A stretch of 64,000 bases of DNA from Calonectria ilicicola (GCA_020809705.1 CP085832.1:4712001-4776000), one strand, 5' to 3'. Counted from the first letter of the stretch, positions 32,942 to 43,271 are shown. Numbers and translations: made by a program. Notes: generated from the sequence alone by a model not told the origin.

Positions 32942-34336
32942 ATCTGTATGACATTGGCTGACTTTTTGCTTGGTAGGAGATTGGAGGCTCCCGTCGAGGC
33001 TTATTCGCATCCCCTTTAACTTCTCCACGACTTTATCGGATAAAAAGTTCCGGACTGTCCAAGGCTCGTTTCTCAAGTTCGGAAATCTCAATCGATACTT
33101 GCTCTGCAACATGTGTGCCTTTAAGCATCCTTCGATGGCCCTGATAAGGGCTTGCTGTATTTGGGTTGGCTGGCTACTAAAGCGGTGCTTGAGAAGATCG
33201 AATTCCCGATCAAGATCCGTGTAAAGCTCGTTTACTCTCTGGTCCGATAACAATTTAAGCAAACTGGGAGGATTCATTTTCAGCGGCTCCTCAGAGGCGA
33301 CCTCCAATAGCAGGTGCGCAAGGTAGAGCAAGGAAGGATTGGTGTGAATCACGTTATTTCCATCCCATTGGTGGAGTGGGATATTGGCCGTCGTACTCAA
33401 AATTGGAACGTAAACTTTGACCGGAAAGTTTTGCCCCGACCGCTTGCTCCGCATCAGACAGATATTGTCGCTAGACCATGTCTCAATTGGCACCCCGGTA
33501 CCATAAAGCATCAAAAACGCCCGCGCGATAGCATGAGACAGTGACAAACGCTGAGCATCTGTAAGATAGCAGTCCCGGAGAACGTCTGACAGGCACGAGC
33601 CTTTTCCGCTTAGGACTTAATGTCTCAAAGGGAGTCGATATGACATCTGGAGAATCATCTCATCTTTCAGGATCATACAAATCCTAGACGAGACTGGTTC
33701 CTGAGGGGGGCCGCACGGGTCAATGGGTTCGCTTGCACCCTCCGGGTAAGTATCGCTGAACCCATCAGCAAAACTAAGTTCCACCCAGTCACCGGGCTCT
33801 TGGTACGATACCAAAAGGTCCATTTCTGACAGAACCTTAGTATCATCTAATGTTCCGTCAAAACACAGCATGGCACGATGGGGATGCCTGGCAGTGGCTT
33901 GTTCCACCGGAGTGTAAAGGCAGTAATTCTTGATCGAGCTCAGGAGACGTTCTGCGCTAACCATCTGGCGTTGGTGCTTTCTTGCTGTGGGACAAATAAA
34001 AGAAGTCAGAATGTCACCAAGATAGGAGTTCCATTGATGTCGTGCATGATATCCAAGAGCCAGAAGGATACCCCTTATAAATTGTAACACCCATAGCAAG
34101 CGTCCCACCCACGACCCATTGCCAACTGCGAATTCCTCGTGCTCTAACATGGATGAGTGGAGAACCTGTGCGACTCTTATGTAGGGCCCCAGAAGTTGAT
34201 GGATGCTTTTATTGTGATCTCGGCAGTCAGCCGCTGCGAAGAGGATAATCTTGCCCTTCAGCGCTAACGTTAACCGTTCTAAATTGTCGGAGGATGTGTC
34301 TGTCAAGTTTGGGAAGTGGAAAAGTGGCCAAGGCAT
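32918..34336 (-). pseudogene. DUF7580-like protein, copy B, with an in-frame TAA
   Basis: Paralogue of copy A. From the ATG at 34336 the frame is open for 239 codons to a TAA at 33619-33617. It then continues in the same frame for another 232 codons to 32918. The stop sits in RLPLRH-TAA-VLSGKGSCLSD, exactly where copy A has ELRHCVRPGQGIPLSS. Downstream text keeps the family landmarks (DAQRLSLSHAIARAFLMLYG, PIETWSSDNICLMR, LLYLAHLLLEVASEEPL), so the break is recent. The last ~15 codons overlap the antisense of the truncated MPTWF gene. No splice signals flank the stop. Divergent from the C2H2 copy B, mirroring copy A. Confidence 0.7.
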
Positions 34337-34824
34337 GGCTGAGCCAAGATCTGACAACGCGCAATGGTTATATACATTAATGATAATGCAGTGATGATCC
34401 AGACAAAGGACATAAGGCTCAAAGGACAGAAGACTCAAAGGACAGAAGACTCAAAGTACAAGCAAGACTGAAAGAAAAAAGGGGCTAATTTTAAAAAGGG
34501 GTTGAGAAGCTGCGGTAGATAAATATAGATATGACTAACACGTGATGGGAAAGTGGCGGCTATGGACAGATTGAGCATGCGTGGTTCTTTGCAAACAAGG
34601 AACAAGCAATGTGTACTAATCCTATCCTAGTGTAAGATTGCGCGAGAAAAGTTTGGTTACAAATACGGCTGGTGATCGCTGATATCGATGCAGCTGTCGC
34701 CGACGGTTCTTGCCTTTGCTCATTTGTTTGTTTCGCTGTTGGAGACGCACTCAGATTACAGAGCTGAGAAAATCCCTCTCTTCCGACCGAGCCACATTTC
34801 CCACACTTTGCCAACTCAGACGCC
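34337..34824. promoter_or_regulatory. Bidirectional promoter, copy B
   Basis: This 488-bp gap is the counterpart of 28209-28677. It has AGGGGCTAATTTTAAAA at 34480-34496, a CACGTG box at 34539-34544 inside AACACGTGAT, AGTGGCGGC, TGGTTCTTT followed by an AACAAGGAACAA block, and the same pre-ATG context as copy A. It also has a 16-bp tandem repeat, CTCAAAGGACAGAAGA, at about 34,416-34,456, not seen in copy A. Confidence 0.6.
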
Positions 34825-36672
34825 ATGCCGTTATCCAACGAGGATTTGCTGTTCGACTTGTCTGAAGATGTTGACGACCTGCTTCGGCTTTGTGTTGATC
34901 GGTCGGAGCTCATGCTCGACTGCTGGGCCACAGCCATCCGGGCCGAGTACACCGAGTGGCTCGTCAACGTTGGTGTCAGCGACAGTACCGGACGCCTTAT
35001 GCCCCTAGCAATCAAACTCCAGGCCATGCCAGACCAAATCCCTTTGGTAGCAGAAACCTTGGAGTCCATTACGAGAGAGCTCGACCGTTGCCTAGCTAAG
35101 ACCCTAACCCACGACCAAATCCAAGAAGCAAAGAGGAACGTCCAACAAGGGCTACGGAGGCTAAATACCATCGCAACCGCCATTAAACAGTGGGGACTTC
35201 GGCAACGTACCGGTTGGGCCGATTACCAGTATTTTAAAGATCGCAAGAACGAAAACCCACTTGATAACCCACATCTGGCTTTCTTCAATCATTTGGCCAT
35301 GCTCATGGTCCTTCGCCCGAGTGAGCAAGGCCTGGTACGGCCAACGTCAAAACCTGTGTCCCCTGGCGATTGGCTCAAAACGACTTTCAGTTTTGACCTC
35401 CAACTATCCCCCCTCCAGCATCGTCTTCTGGAGTCAAATATTCGGCGCAGGCATTGGTTTTACTATGCCCAGCGTAACCCGGACAAATTCATCTGGTTCA
35501 AACCTATTCATTCTCCAGAGGTTACCTTTTCCAATTGTCTAGAATACCCCACGCTTCGAAAACCTTGCACCAAAGGCCAGGCAACCAAGTGTCCTTGCTG
35601 CTGTGAGGTTTTGCGCACGAACATTAGAAAGCAGACTGATCTATGGAGGTGAGGATGCATCTTCTTCTCCTTTCCCTTTTTCACCATTTACTAACTTTTA
35701 CTCTATAGGGCGCATCTTATCGAGGATATTCAGCCATACGCCTGCATTGCCGCAGACTGCCCGACACCCCGAACCTTTTATGCAAGCCGCAGGCATTTGG
35801 ACGATCACCTGGCAGCTGAGCACTCCAAACGGCAGTGTACAATATGTGATGGAACTGATGGGGCAACTCCGGATCCAAAAAAGAGAAAGCTGCCTCGAGA
35901 TAATTCGGGTGTTCTGTCAACCGGACTAACTTCATGTCCACTTTGCAACGTCACTAGGCCTCTTGATGACCCTGAACTCATTAATCATGTCATAGAACAT
36001 ACTAGCAACTTTGCTTTTCTCTCCATCCCATGGCCCAACGACAAGCCAACCACACCTGCCCTGTCGACATACCAGGTGAATCAGATACACGCCTGGATGG
36101 ATGGCATCAACGGCGATGTCATTACTGACCCATGCATTGCCCTCCCAAAGGACTTTTTTCACGACAACGCTGATGGAACTAAATACGACGCTTCCAACCC
36201 CTGGGAACGCAATGATGCCACCGACCCGGTGATTCCGCTGATCACCAACGCTGACGAAACGCATCCTCGTTACGACGATCTTCCGGAAGCGGATGACAGT
36301 ATTGATGACACCTATATGGAGTTTTCAACTCTCAATTCCTCTGCGCTCGACTACTTCGAATATAATGACTACTTTGCGTGCACGTCTAGTGCTGGATCTC
36401 TTGTGGCTGCTGGACCGGATCGTGACGATTTCGCCTTAACAGATGATGAATCCATCGACTTTCCAGCGTCAGAGCCGACCGTGGGCTTCGTGGGTTCCAG
36501 GCAAGCCAGACTTCCAATGATCTACCATCCTCACTCGAACCACCCGCCAGGCTCGGTCAAGGTACCCATCTTAGGCAAGGCTGACCAGAGTTCATCTGAA
36601 TTGTCTGAGGAGACGCGGTTTCTGGGGAGCGGTGCGTACCCCAAGCGCCATGCAACCCCCCACGCATGCTAA
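34825..36672 (+). CDS. C2H2-type zinc-finger protein of the AcuF-like family, copy B
   Basis: Two exons, 34825-35648 and 35709-36672, encoding 595 aa if translation ends at 36672. It aligns end to end with copy A: MPLSNEDLLFDLSEDVDDLL at the start, RTGWADYQYFKDRKNENPLD, PLQHRLLESNIRRRHWFYYA, KCPCCCEVL, CIAADCPTPRTFYASRRHLD with DHLAAEHSKRQC, CPLCNVTRPLDDPELINHVI and NFAFLSIPWP. The first intron is at the same codon as in copy A. A good intron is possible near the 3' end (36632-36682: GTGCGT donor, GCTAAT branch, TATAG acceptor). It would join this gene in frame to the downstream NACHT gene, except for a TAA at 36691-36693. I therefore keep the simple end, but the two may form, or once have formed, one gene. 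Confidence 0.75.
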
Positions 36673-36711
36673 TTTACTATAGTCCCGATATAAACCCACG
36701 GCCTCTCACAA

Positions 36712-38586
36712 ATGCAACCACGCGTGCCCAAAAACCCCTGGGAGATTTATGACTGGGGGTGGCTCCTTGCCCGCCCTGAATTCAAGAGCTGGCTCCTCGG
36801 CGCCAACAACGTCCTGTATCTTGAGGAAGAGTCAACCCCTGGCAAGTCTGCACTGGTTCGACTGTTAAAAAATGCCATCAGGTTAGAAGGTCCCTTGGTG
36901 TTTGCTTCGAAGGATAATGTCGACTGTCAGCAACGTGGCTGTTCACTTGAACTTCTTTTTGGAGATCGTACCTTCTGCATGAAGCCTCCGAGCGCAAATC
37001 ACCGCACGGAATTGCGACAAATATTTTCTCTGGCGTCAGAATGCGACCTCCTTCAAGAGAAGTGGACGGGTATTCTCCATCCCTATTTCTTATCTGCACA
37101 TAGGGAAAGCCCAGTCTGGCTATTAATCGACTGGTTGGGCGAATTCAACATGGAAGAAGTTCCTGAAATGGCCCAGATTTTGCAGTGGGAACTTCGGGCT
37201 TTACCTCAATCACTGCGCGACAAGCTCCGCGTATGTGTTTTTTGTCAAGGCTGCCCTGACACCGAGAACCAAATTCGACTTGAAGACAGTCCAGGGAATG
37301 TTTTAACACTCGTGCGCAGACTATTACATCGAAGTACTCACAACACGGATGAATTGGCGAACATCATTGTCGCTCGAGCCGCTGGAAATTCCCTGTGGGC
37401 CAATATTGTGGCAAGACAGGTTCTGTCATTTGAGTCCCAGGGCTGGGAGACTGCACAAGTCAAGTCATCCATCTCATCATTCCCCTTAGACGTCGACGAG
37501 CTCTACTACAAGATCATGGAAAGCATGGACCAAGATTCTCTGAAGCTGATTGAGTGGATCTGCTATTCTCCCGAGCCACTATCAAGCGCTGACTTGGCTG
37601 TGGCAATGGCGATAGAGGTGGAGGGGTTTTATGAGCCTCGACTCAATCCAAAATTCCTGCCCAATGAGTCAGCTATCCTGCATAATAACGAATCTCACGT
37701 ACGTTCCCATCTGTCACTGGACTGTGGCACGGATGGACATCTACCACTTGGCCATAACCTCGTCGACGTCAAAAATGGACGACCTCGGCTCTTTCATGCT
37801 AGTCTTGAGCACTTCCTGCATAACAAAGGCCAGTCATTGTTGAACGACAGGCTATCTTCGGGATCAAACGTTTCTTCCGTTCATCGGTTTACAAACGTTT
37901 GCAAGGGCTACTGGCATCTTGCTAATTCGTATCCCCAAGTTTGCAGCATTCACGTTTGGAATTTTCTTGCGTATGCTCTGTTTGAATGGGGGTCTTACAG
38001 AAGGAATGATGCTTGCAGGGGGTGCGCGGGGCCATTCCCCCAACGCATGGGTTCGTTCTTGCACGTCATATCGCGCGATAATCTGGACAGCATTTTGCAA
38101 GTCATAGTGGCTAGTGAAATCGAACTCGACGCTTTTATCGATGCAAAAGACTGTAGTGGAAAAACCCCACTGTCCGTTGCTGCAGCGAAAGGAAACATAG
38201 AAGTAGCTCGGATCCTCATCAATACCGGCAAGGTTCGTCTCGACTCGAAGGATCAAAACGGCCGAACGCCCATTGATCATGCAAGGCTCAATGGTAAGGC
38301 AAATATCCTTGAGCTCTTCCGCCCAAAACCGTTGGCGCATAACCGAACATCCCCCTCGCACTTTACACAGAATAAAAGATTCGGCATGATGAGAATCTTC
38401 TTTGTGTGGTTATGGTTACTTTTGCAAGATTATGTGGAACTTGTATTCGACCAACTCTCCATTCTACTCAACCAAGCAACGGCTTGTGCACGATTTCTTG
38501 CTCTATTTTTTTTCAATCTCGTTTCCACCTCATTTGAGTATTACCGTTCAATAGTCTATTATTTTCACTTACCCCTACTGTTATGA
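36712..38586 (+). CDS. NACHT-type NTPase with ankyrin repeats (fungal NLR-like)
   Basis: Continuous frame of 624 codons. A short lead (PWEIYDWGWLLARPEFKSWL) precedes a Walker A-like loop, EESTPGKSALVRLL (GKS at residues 44-46; the usual first glycine is replaced by glutamate). Walker B is in SPVWLLIDWLGEF. NACHT-family text follows (RAAGNSLWANIVARQVLS, FPLDVDELYYKIMESMD, SLKLIEWICYSPEPLSSADL). Two ankyrin repeats lie at about 470-535 (DCSGKTPLSVAAAKGNIEVA, RILINTGKVRLDSKDQNGRT, PIDHARLNG). A hydrophobic C-terminus (MMRIFFVWLWLLLQ, FLALFFFNLVSTSF) could be a membrane anchor. Such STAND proteins act as oligomerising sensors in fungal non-self recognition. It begins only 39 bp after the C2H2 copy B stop, so it may lack its own promoter. 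Confidence 0.78.
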   Translation: MQPRVPKNPWEIYDWGWLLARPEFKSWLLGANNVLYLEEESTPGKSALVRLLKNAIRLEGPLVFASKDNVDCQQRGCSLELLFGDRTFCMKPPSANHRTELRQIFSLASECDLLQEKWTGILHPYFLSAHRESPVWLLIDWLGEFNMEEVPEMAQILQWELRALPQSLRDKLRVCVFCQGCPDTENQIRLEDSPGNVLTLVRRLLHRSTHNTDELANIIVARAAGNSLWANIVARQVLSFESQGWETAQVKSSISSFPLDVDELYYKIMESMDQDSLKLIEWICYSPEPLSSADLAVAMAIEVEGFYEPRLNPKFLPNESAILHNNESHVRSHLSLDCGTDGHLPLGHNLVDVKNGRPRLFHASLEHFLHNKGQSLLNDRLSSGSNVSSVHRFTNVCKGYWHLANSYPQVCSIHVWNFLAYALFEWGSYRRNDACRGCAGPFPQRMGSFLHVISRDNLDSILQVIVASEIELDAFIDAKDCSGKTPLSVAAAKGNIEVARILINTGKVRLDSKDQNGRTPIDHARLNGKANILELFRPKPLAHNRTSPSHFTQNKRFGMMRIFFVWLWLLLQDYVELVFDQLSILLNQATACARFLALFFFNLVSTSFEYYRSIVYYFHLPLLL

Positions 38587-39193
38587 CCTGGCCCGCGGGC
38601 ACAGGGCTTACAGGGCTCTTAGGTGCTGTTGGGTCCTGCGATAATTGCCGCAATAGCAGTTATTGACCAATCTTTTGCCCTATAGTACAGCGGTCAACAG
38701 CACAGCCGTTAGACCTACTATTCTATTTTTGCTTTTGGGGTCTATCAGCAATGCTTACTCCAATTACTTGAGCTTTCAAACGCCGTATCGCGATCAGTTT
38801 ATTTTAGTCATTCATAGTTCACATCATTATAAATTCTTTCATCCACTCCTATTTGCGAAAGCTTTCTACGTACTAAGTGCACCCAAACCAGTAGTTACTC
38901 TTTTTGATGGTCGGTGAGGGTAAGCCATTAAGGCTCCGTTTCTAGGCTCCGTGTCAGTGCAGTGTTGAGCTTTATCTAGCTAGGATGATCAATTGCTTTA
39001 CCAATCCCAGGTCCGTCATCTATCATGGGGATTAGAAATAAATTGGCAAAGTCCTGCTTGATGAAAAAATATAACCTCGACGCCCCCACACCAACATAAA
39101 TAATTTTGATCCAAATTGCTTAAAATGTTCAAAGGACTTGCAGACATTATAATATAGTTAAATAATTCCATCACCCCTTATTTAGACACTGGG
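38587..39193. other. Intergenic, AT-rich, no gene seen
   Basis: 3' flanks of two convergent genes. Short open frames only. Confidence 0.5.
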
Positions 39194-40167
39194 CTATCTT
39201 GATCTCCCCTCTAGCTCGACTAGAGAGTGACCAGCAAGTTCCACTGGCGGGTGCGTCGTGGACATCTCGGCGGGATAATATGGGTTTGCGTACGAGACCC
39301 CACCGACCTTTTCAATTGAAGGGCTTTCGTGGGGTGCATATTGGGGTACCTTGGCAGCGTTTCTTCTTCGTCGGACCAAAAACCAGGCAACGCCGACAAT
39401 TAAAGCAATACCGACAATGGCTCCCACGACAACGCCCGCAATCACGGCTGTGTTGTTGACTACTTCAGGAGTAGGTGTCGCGCTATTGCTAGCGCTGCTG
39501 CTCACGCTCTGGGATGCTGATGCCGAATTTACACTGCTTGTCTCCGTGCCTAGGGAAAAGAATTAGGATACTTGGTTGGCACAGTAGCTCTTGAATGCAA
39601 CTTTACTAGAAGAAGCCGTGGTTGTGAAATCTAAGACTCGGTAGACGGTGTAAGCAGACCACGCGTTTCGGCAGCCGAAATTAGTTGCAGACGGTAATCC
39701 ATCCGGTGATGTCTGGAAGATGGTGAAGGCTACGCATTGAGCGCCGCCGCTAATAGTCTGTCAGATTGGGCTGGGTTCCAAAACGGAACAGTAAAATTCG
39801 GGTTGAGCTAACCAAGTGTCATTAGAGTTGTCGTTAAAATATAACGTCCCATCGCTGCAGGCGGTGGGGAGAGCGCAAGATGCGGTATCGGTACAATCGC
39901 CGGCGTACGATCCCGACGTGACCCAGTATGATCCAGCTTCTAGACGCTGAGCTATTCTTGGTGTCAGATGTGAACACAGGGAGGGATCGCGATGGTGTTT
40001 TTTTACTTACTCGACGTAGGGGCAATGTAGTACCCGATGAATCCTGTATCTCGGAGATCATTGATGGTCGATGTTGATGTTGACGTTGATGTTGTTGTCG
40101 CTGCCCACCCAAGGGTAGTCTGGAGCGAGAGCAGTGCTGCCGAGACTATGTTAGTTGGGCGTCGCAT
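39194..40167 (-). CDS. Secreted, single-span membrane protein with Cys-containing ectodomain and Ser-rich stalk
   Basis: Four exons: 40167-40011, 39951-39813, 39749-39607 and 39549-39194, encoding 264 aa. The N-terminus (MRRPTNIVSAALLSLQTTLG) is a signal peptide, followed by a Thr/Ser string and GFIGYYIAP. The ectodomain has paired cysteines (YAGDCTDTASCALPTACSDG, then CGGAQCVAFTIFQTSPDG and NFGCRNAW). A Ser-rich stalk (SSVNSASASQSVSSSASNSA) leads to one membrane helix (VIAGVVVGAIVGIALIVGVA), an RRRR stop-transfer and a 60-aa tail. The shape is that of WSC/Mid2-like cell-wall sensors, but I do not see a canonical WSC domain. The third acceptor (ATTAG before GGCGG) was chosen because it alone restores frame. 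Confidence 0.8.
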
Positions 40168-41874
40168 GTTGGCCAACAAGACGACTGCGCTACGCTCTAT
40201 GGATGTAATTTGAGGATAGAGAAGGGGTGAGAAATGGTCTTTGGAGAAGGCAACAACCAGATGATCTCTCGTCAATGGGGCGCGCCACCAACACGCATTT
40301 TACAAGACAGAACAGCCAGCCCCCGTCACTTAACCCCCCCTGCGTTGCTAGAACAAATGAAACACCTAGGCACGGCAAGCTGTTGGCTTGGAAGGGATAT
40401 TTTTAACCCTAGCGCGAATGAAGAGGGGATGATTGGCCTCGTTGTCGGAATGGATTCGGCTTGCAAGGGAGTTAGCTGCATGTTGGTTGATCGTGACATG
40501 TCGCCCAATCAAATGTGGGGACTTGCCGCTCAACCAAAAAAAAAAATTAGCTGCTCTGCGACCTGGTCGGTCTTGGGAGGATACAACTACCTATAGGGCC
40601 TTTTGCAACTTACTATACAATAAACGAGTTGCTCTAGAGGTTTTATTTCTATCTGGTGCAAGTATAGTAGGGTGTACTGCATTATTGGTCAAGTAATTGT
40701 TCCATACGTGACCCACTGCAGCTTGCTCCCCCAGTCGTGTGAGTGTCCACAATCCGAGCCAACACGTCCAAATTACATGGGGTGTAGAGTCTCATGACCC
40801 AAGGACGGTATCCGTTGCAACGGCCATCGCCTTGCGATAAGCTTCGCTAAATTTTTAGAGCCAAGGGTGGTTCTTCATTAACAATTGTCGATCGCTTAAT
40901 TTAGTCATAGCGCTATGGCCTTGCGGTGCTACTAACTCTAGCCAAGTCAGCAGTTGATCTTTCCAGCGATTACGGACTAGTGCTCACTAAATGTGCCGTC
41001 CACTGGCTTTCGTTCTCATTTAACACCTAGAGATCGTCACTCATAAAGTTGATTTAATTACGCATGATTTCAGGGTGACGGCTGGTAGGATCTGGGATCC
41101 TGTACATGAGCAATCCCGTCGCTTTTGAACAGTGCATCTGCTCTCAATTGAAAGCGACTTCAAAAACAAAAAAGACGACACTACCCTGTGGCTTCAAAGT
41201 TCCACTGGCCACCTCCAGCCACGACCTGGGAGGCTGTGCCCACTTGCTTCTACGGACCATCAATCTTCTGCCCTGACCCCAAGGTGATGAGGCAAAATGG
41301 GCCAATTGTCATTCAGTATTTCGCTTTGTGGCCAGTGAATGTGGCTGGTTTGTTTATGACAAAGTTGGCTCTAATTTGCGGCCTTGAACAACCACTTGCA
41401 TAATATATTCACATAATTTCTTACACAAACAGATGCCATTTTATGCACAACACGTTCTCCTCCGAAAGGCGTGCACTATCATGTAATACTGCCACAGCGT
41501 AACTTATGCAACATGCAAGCTCCTTATGCAAATTGGTTCATCATCAACTACAATGGGTGGCCTGGTACTGTCCAGCACAGAAACAACCAGCGCACCTTTT
41601 ACTGTTTTTATCTTCTCTTGCCTTGCATTTGGGTCAATTTTCGGGCGAATTGATTGCCCATCACGCACTCTCAGGTAGTTGAATGAGTGGATGGGCGCAG
41701 ATAGGCACAATGTTCTGGATCCACAAATGTAAAGAGTTATCCCCAAGGAGAACAAGTGCTTAAATAAAATGGACCAAAACACGGCCGTCATGTATCAGAA
41801 TAAAATGAATACAGAAGAGATCTATTTAAACTATGGGCGTTGTTCCCAGAGATTTAGTATTACTTACACTTCTC
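40168..41874. other. Intergenic, about 1.7 kb, no supported gene
   Basis: Upstream region of the membrane-protein gene and 3' flank of the PdxA-family gene. Short open frames without domains. Confidence 0.5.
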
Positions 41875-43050
41875 TTAGCAACAAGACGTGTTGAGTAGCT
41901 CCGCTGGTGTAGTCTTGCATAAGTGGCTTGTTTTGGCGGGGATGGAATCCAGCACCAAATGACCCAGCTTGGATTCCTTCAATATTCTCCTCTCCGCCAT
42001 GGTTACAGCGATATCGAATGCATTCTGGGTGCTAGCAACGGCGGCCAAGTTTCTTCCCACGATATCGAAAGCCGTTCCATGCGCCGGTGTTGCCACGGGA
42101 ATGGGAAGACCGCCTTGTACCGTCACCCCTCCATCAAACGAAAGCAGCTTCATAGCAATCTGTCCTTGGTCATGGTACATTGTCACAATGCCATCAAAGT
42201 GCTCTCGCTTGAGGAAAATGGTGTCGCATGGGAATGGTCCCTGGACGTCAATCCCCTTTTCTCTCGCCTCAGCAACAGCGGGGCGGATATGATCAATCTC
42301 TTGTCTTCCAAACGCCCCGTTTTCACCGTTGTGGGGATTCAGAGCGCAAACACCCAAACGGGAAGAATTTATTCCAGATTCCCATCTAATTGTCGTCAGT
42401 TAGCATGAAAGGATAGAATATTTCTCTCGTAGAGACACATACCTCAACCTGTGCAGCAGTTCAATAGCTTTTAGTGTCGATTCCTTTGTGATACGCTGAG
42501 CAACCTCTTCTACACCAATATGGCTCGTAACTCTGGCGGTCCACAGAGGTCCAGCAATGTTGATTTCACTAGTAGTCCCTTTGAAGTTGAGCTGATTCGC
42601 AAACCACCGTAGTTCATCCTCTTCTGTCATGCCAGCCAGCTTCAGTGAGCTCTTGTTTAACGGCGCGAAAACGATGGCGTCAATCTGGCCTTCCTTGACC
42701 ATTGCTAACGCTCTTTTTAGTTGATGAATGCTGCGGCCCCCGCTGGCTTTGGAGACCTCAGCTCTGGTAGAAGGGTACTGGGACGCGCTGTTATCGCCAA
42801 GTATCTGGATTCCATGAGGCCCAGCAGAACCCGTTGACACTGCAACCTGAACATTACCGGCGTCAGCAAGAGCTGACTGAAATTCACTCTCATCAGCTAA
42901 AAGAATGACATCGGCTCTTTGGTGATTTTCTGGGTTGCTGAGGAGTTTGGCAGCAAGTTCAGGTCCAATACCTGAGGGATCACCCAGTGTCACGGCAATG
43001 CGTGGACGTCGGGGCAACGAATGTCGTGGTGATTCGATGATTGAACCCAT
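41875..43050 (-). CDS. PdxA-family dehydrogenase (4-hydroxythreonine-4-phosphate / 4-phospho-erythronate dehydrogenase type)
   Basis: Two exons, 43050-42443 and 42385-41875, encoding 372 aa. Family motifs run in order: IAVTLGDPSGIGPELAAKLL at residue ~19, DAIVFAPLNKSSLKLAG, TARVTSHIGVEEV (metal-binding His), LGVCALNPHNGENGAFG after the intron, and TMYHDQGQIAMKLLSFDGGV followed by ATPAHGTAFDIVG. These are the NAD- and metal-site signatures of PdxA. Fungi normally make vitamin B6 by the PDX1/PDX2 route, so a biosynthetic PdxA is unexpected. PdxA2-type paralogues act in bacterial catabolism of four-carbon acid sugars (threonate, erythronate). With a divergent transporter and a regulator next door, a catabolic role is more likely. 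No DUF1537 kinase partner is visible in the window. Horizontal origin is possible. Confidence 0.9.
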
Positions 43051-43202
43051 GATGCAATCCGGACTTATTGAACCTTTTTGGAGATGTTAGATCAAATTTA
43101 TCTGCTCAGTGTATCATAGAGATGGAGGCAACAAACAGTTATATTTGTCTGTCTAGATTTATCTCAAGACCATGAGCGTCGTGGTTCTTGGCGGGGAAAT
43201 CG

Positions 43203-43216
43203 CGGTGCTTTTGCCG
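43203..43216 (+). promoter_or_regulatory. CGG-N8-CCG candidate operator 1
   Basis: CGG TGCTTTTG CCG followed by AT. Inverted CGG triplets are the usual target of Zn2Cys6 dimers, and the same spacer recurs at two other sites in the cluster. Confidence 0.65.
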
Positions 43217-43257
43217 ATACGCCAACATTCGATTTAGAACGCCATCCCCGCCAAAAT

Positions 43258-43271
43258 CGGCGCTTTTACCG
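43258..43271 (+). promoter_or_regulatory. CGG-N8-CCG candidate operator 2
   Basis: CGG CGCTTTTA CCG followed by AT, same orientation as site 1 and 55 bp from it. Confidence 0.65.

Noticed and set aside
24849..36693. Repeat-induced point mutation as a general cause of the stops in this region
   Set aside because: The individual stops fit C-to-T in CpA, but I see no heavy TpA enrichment or multiple stops across the genes, so classic RIP of the whole region is not supported by eye.
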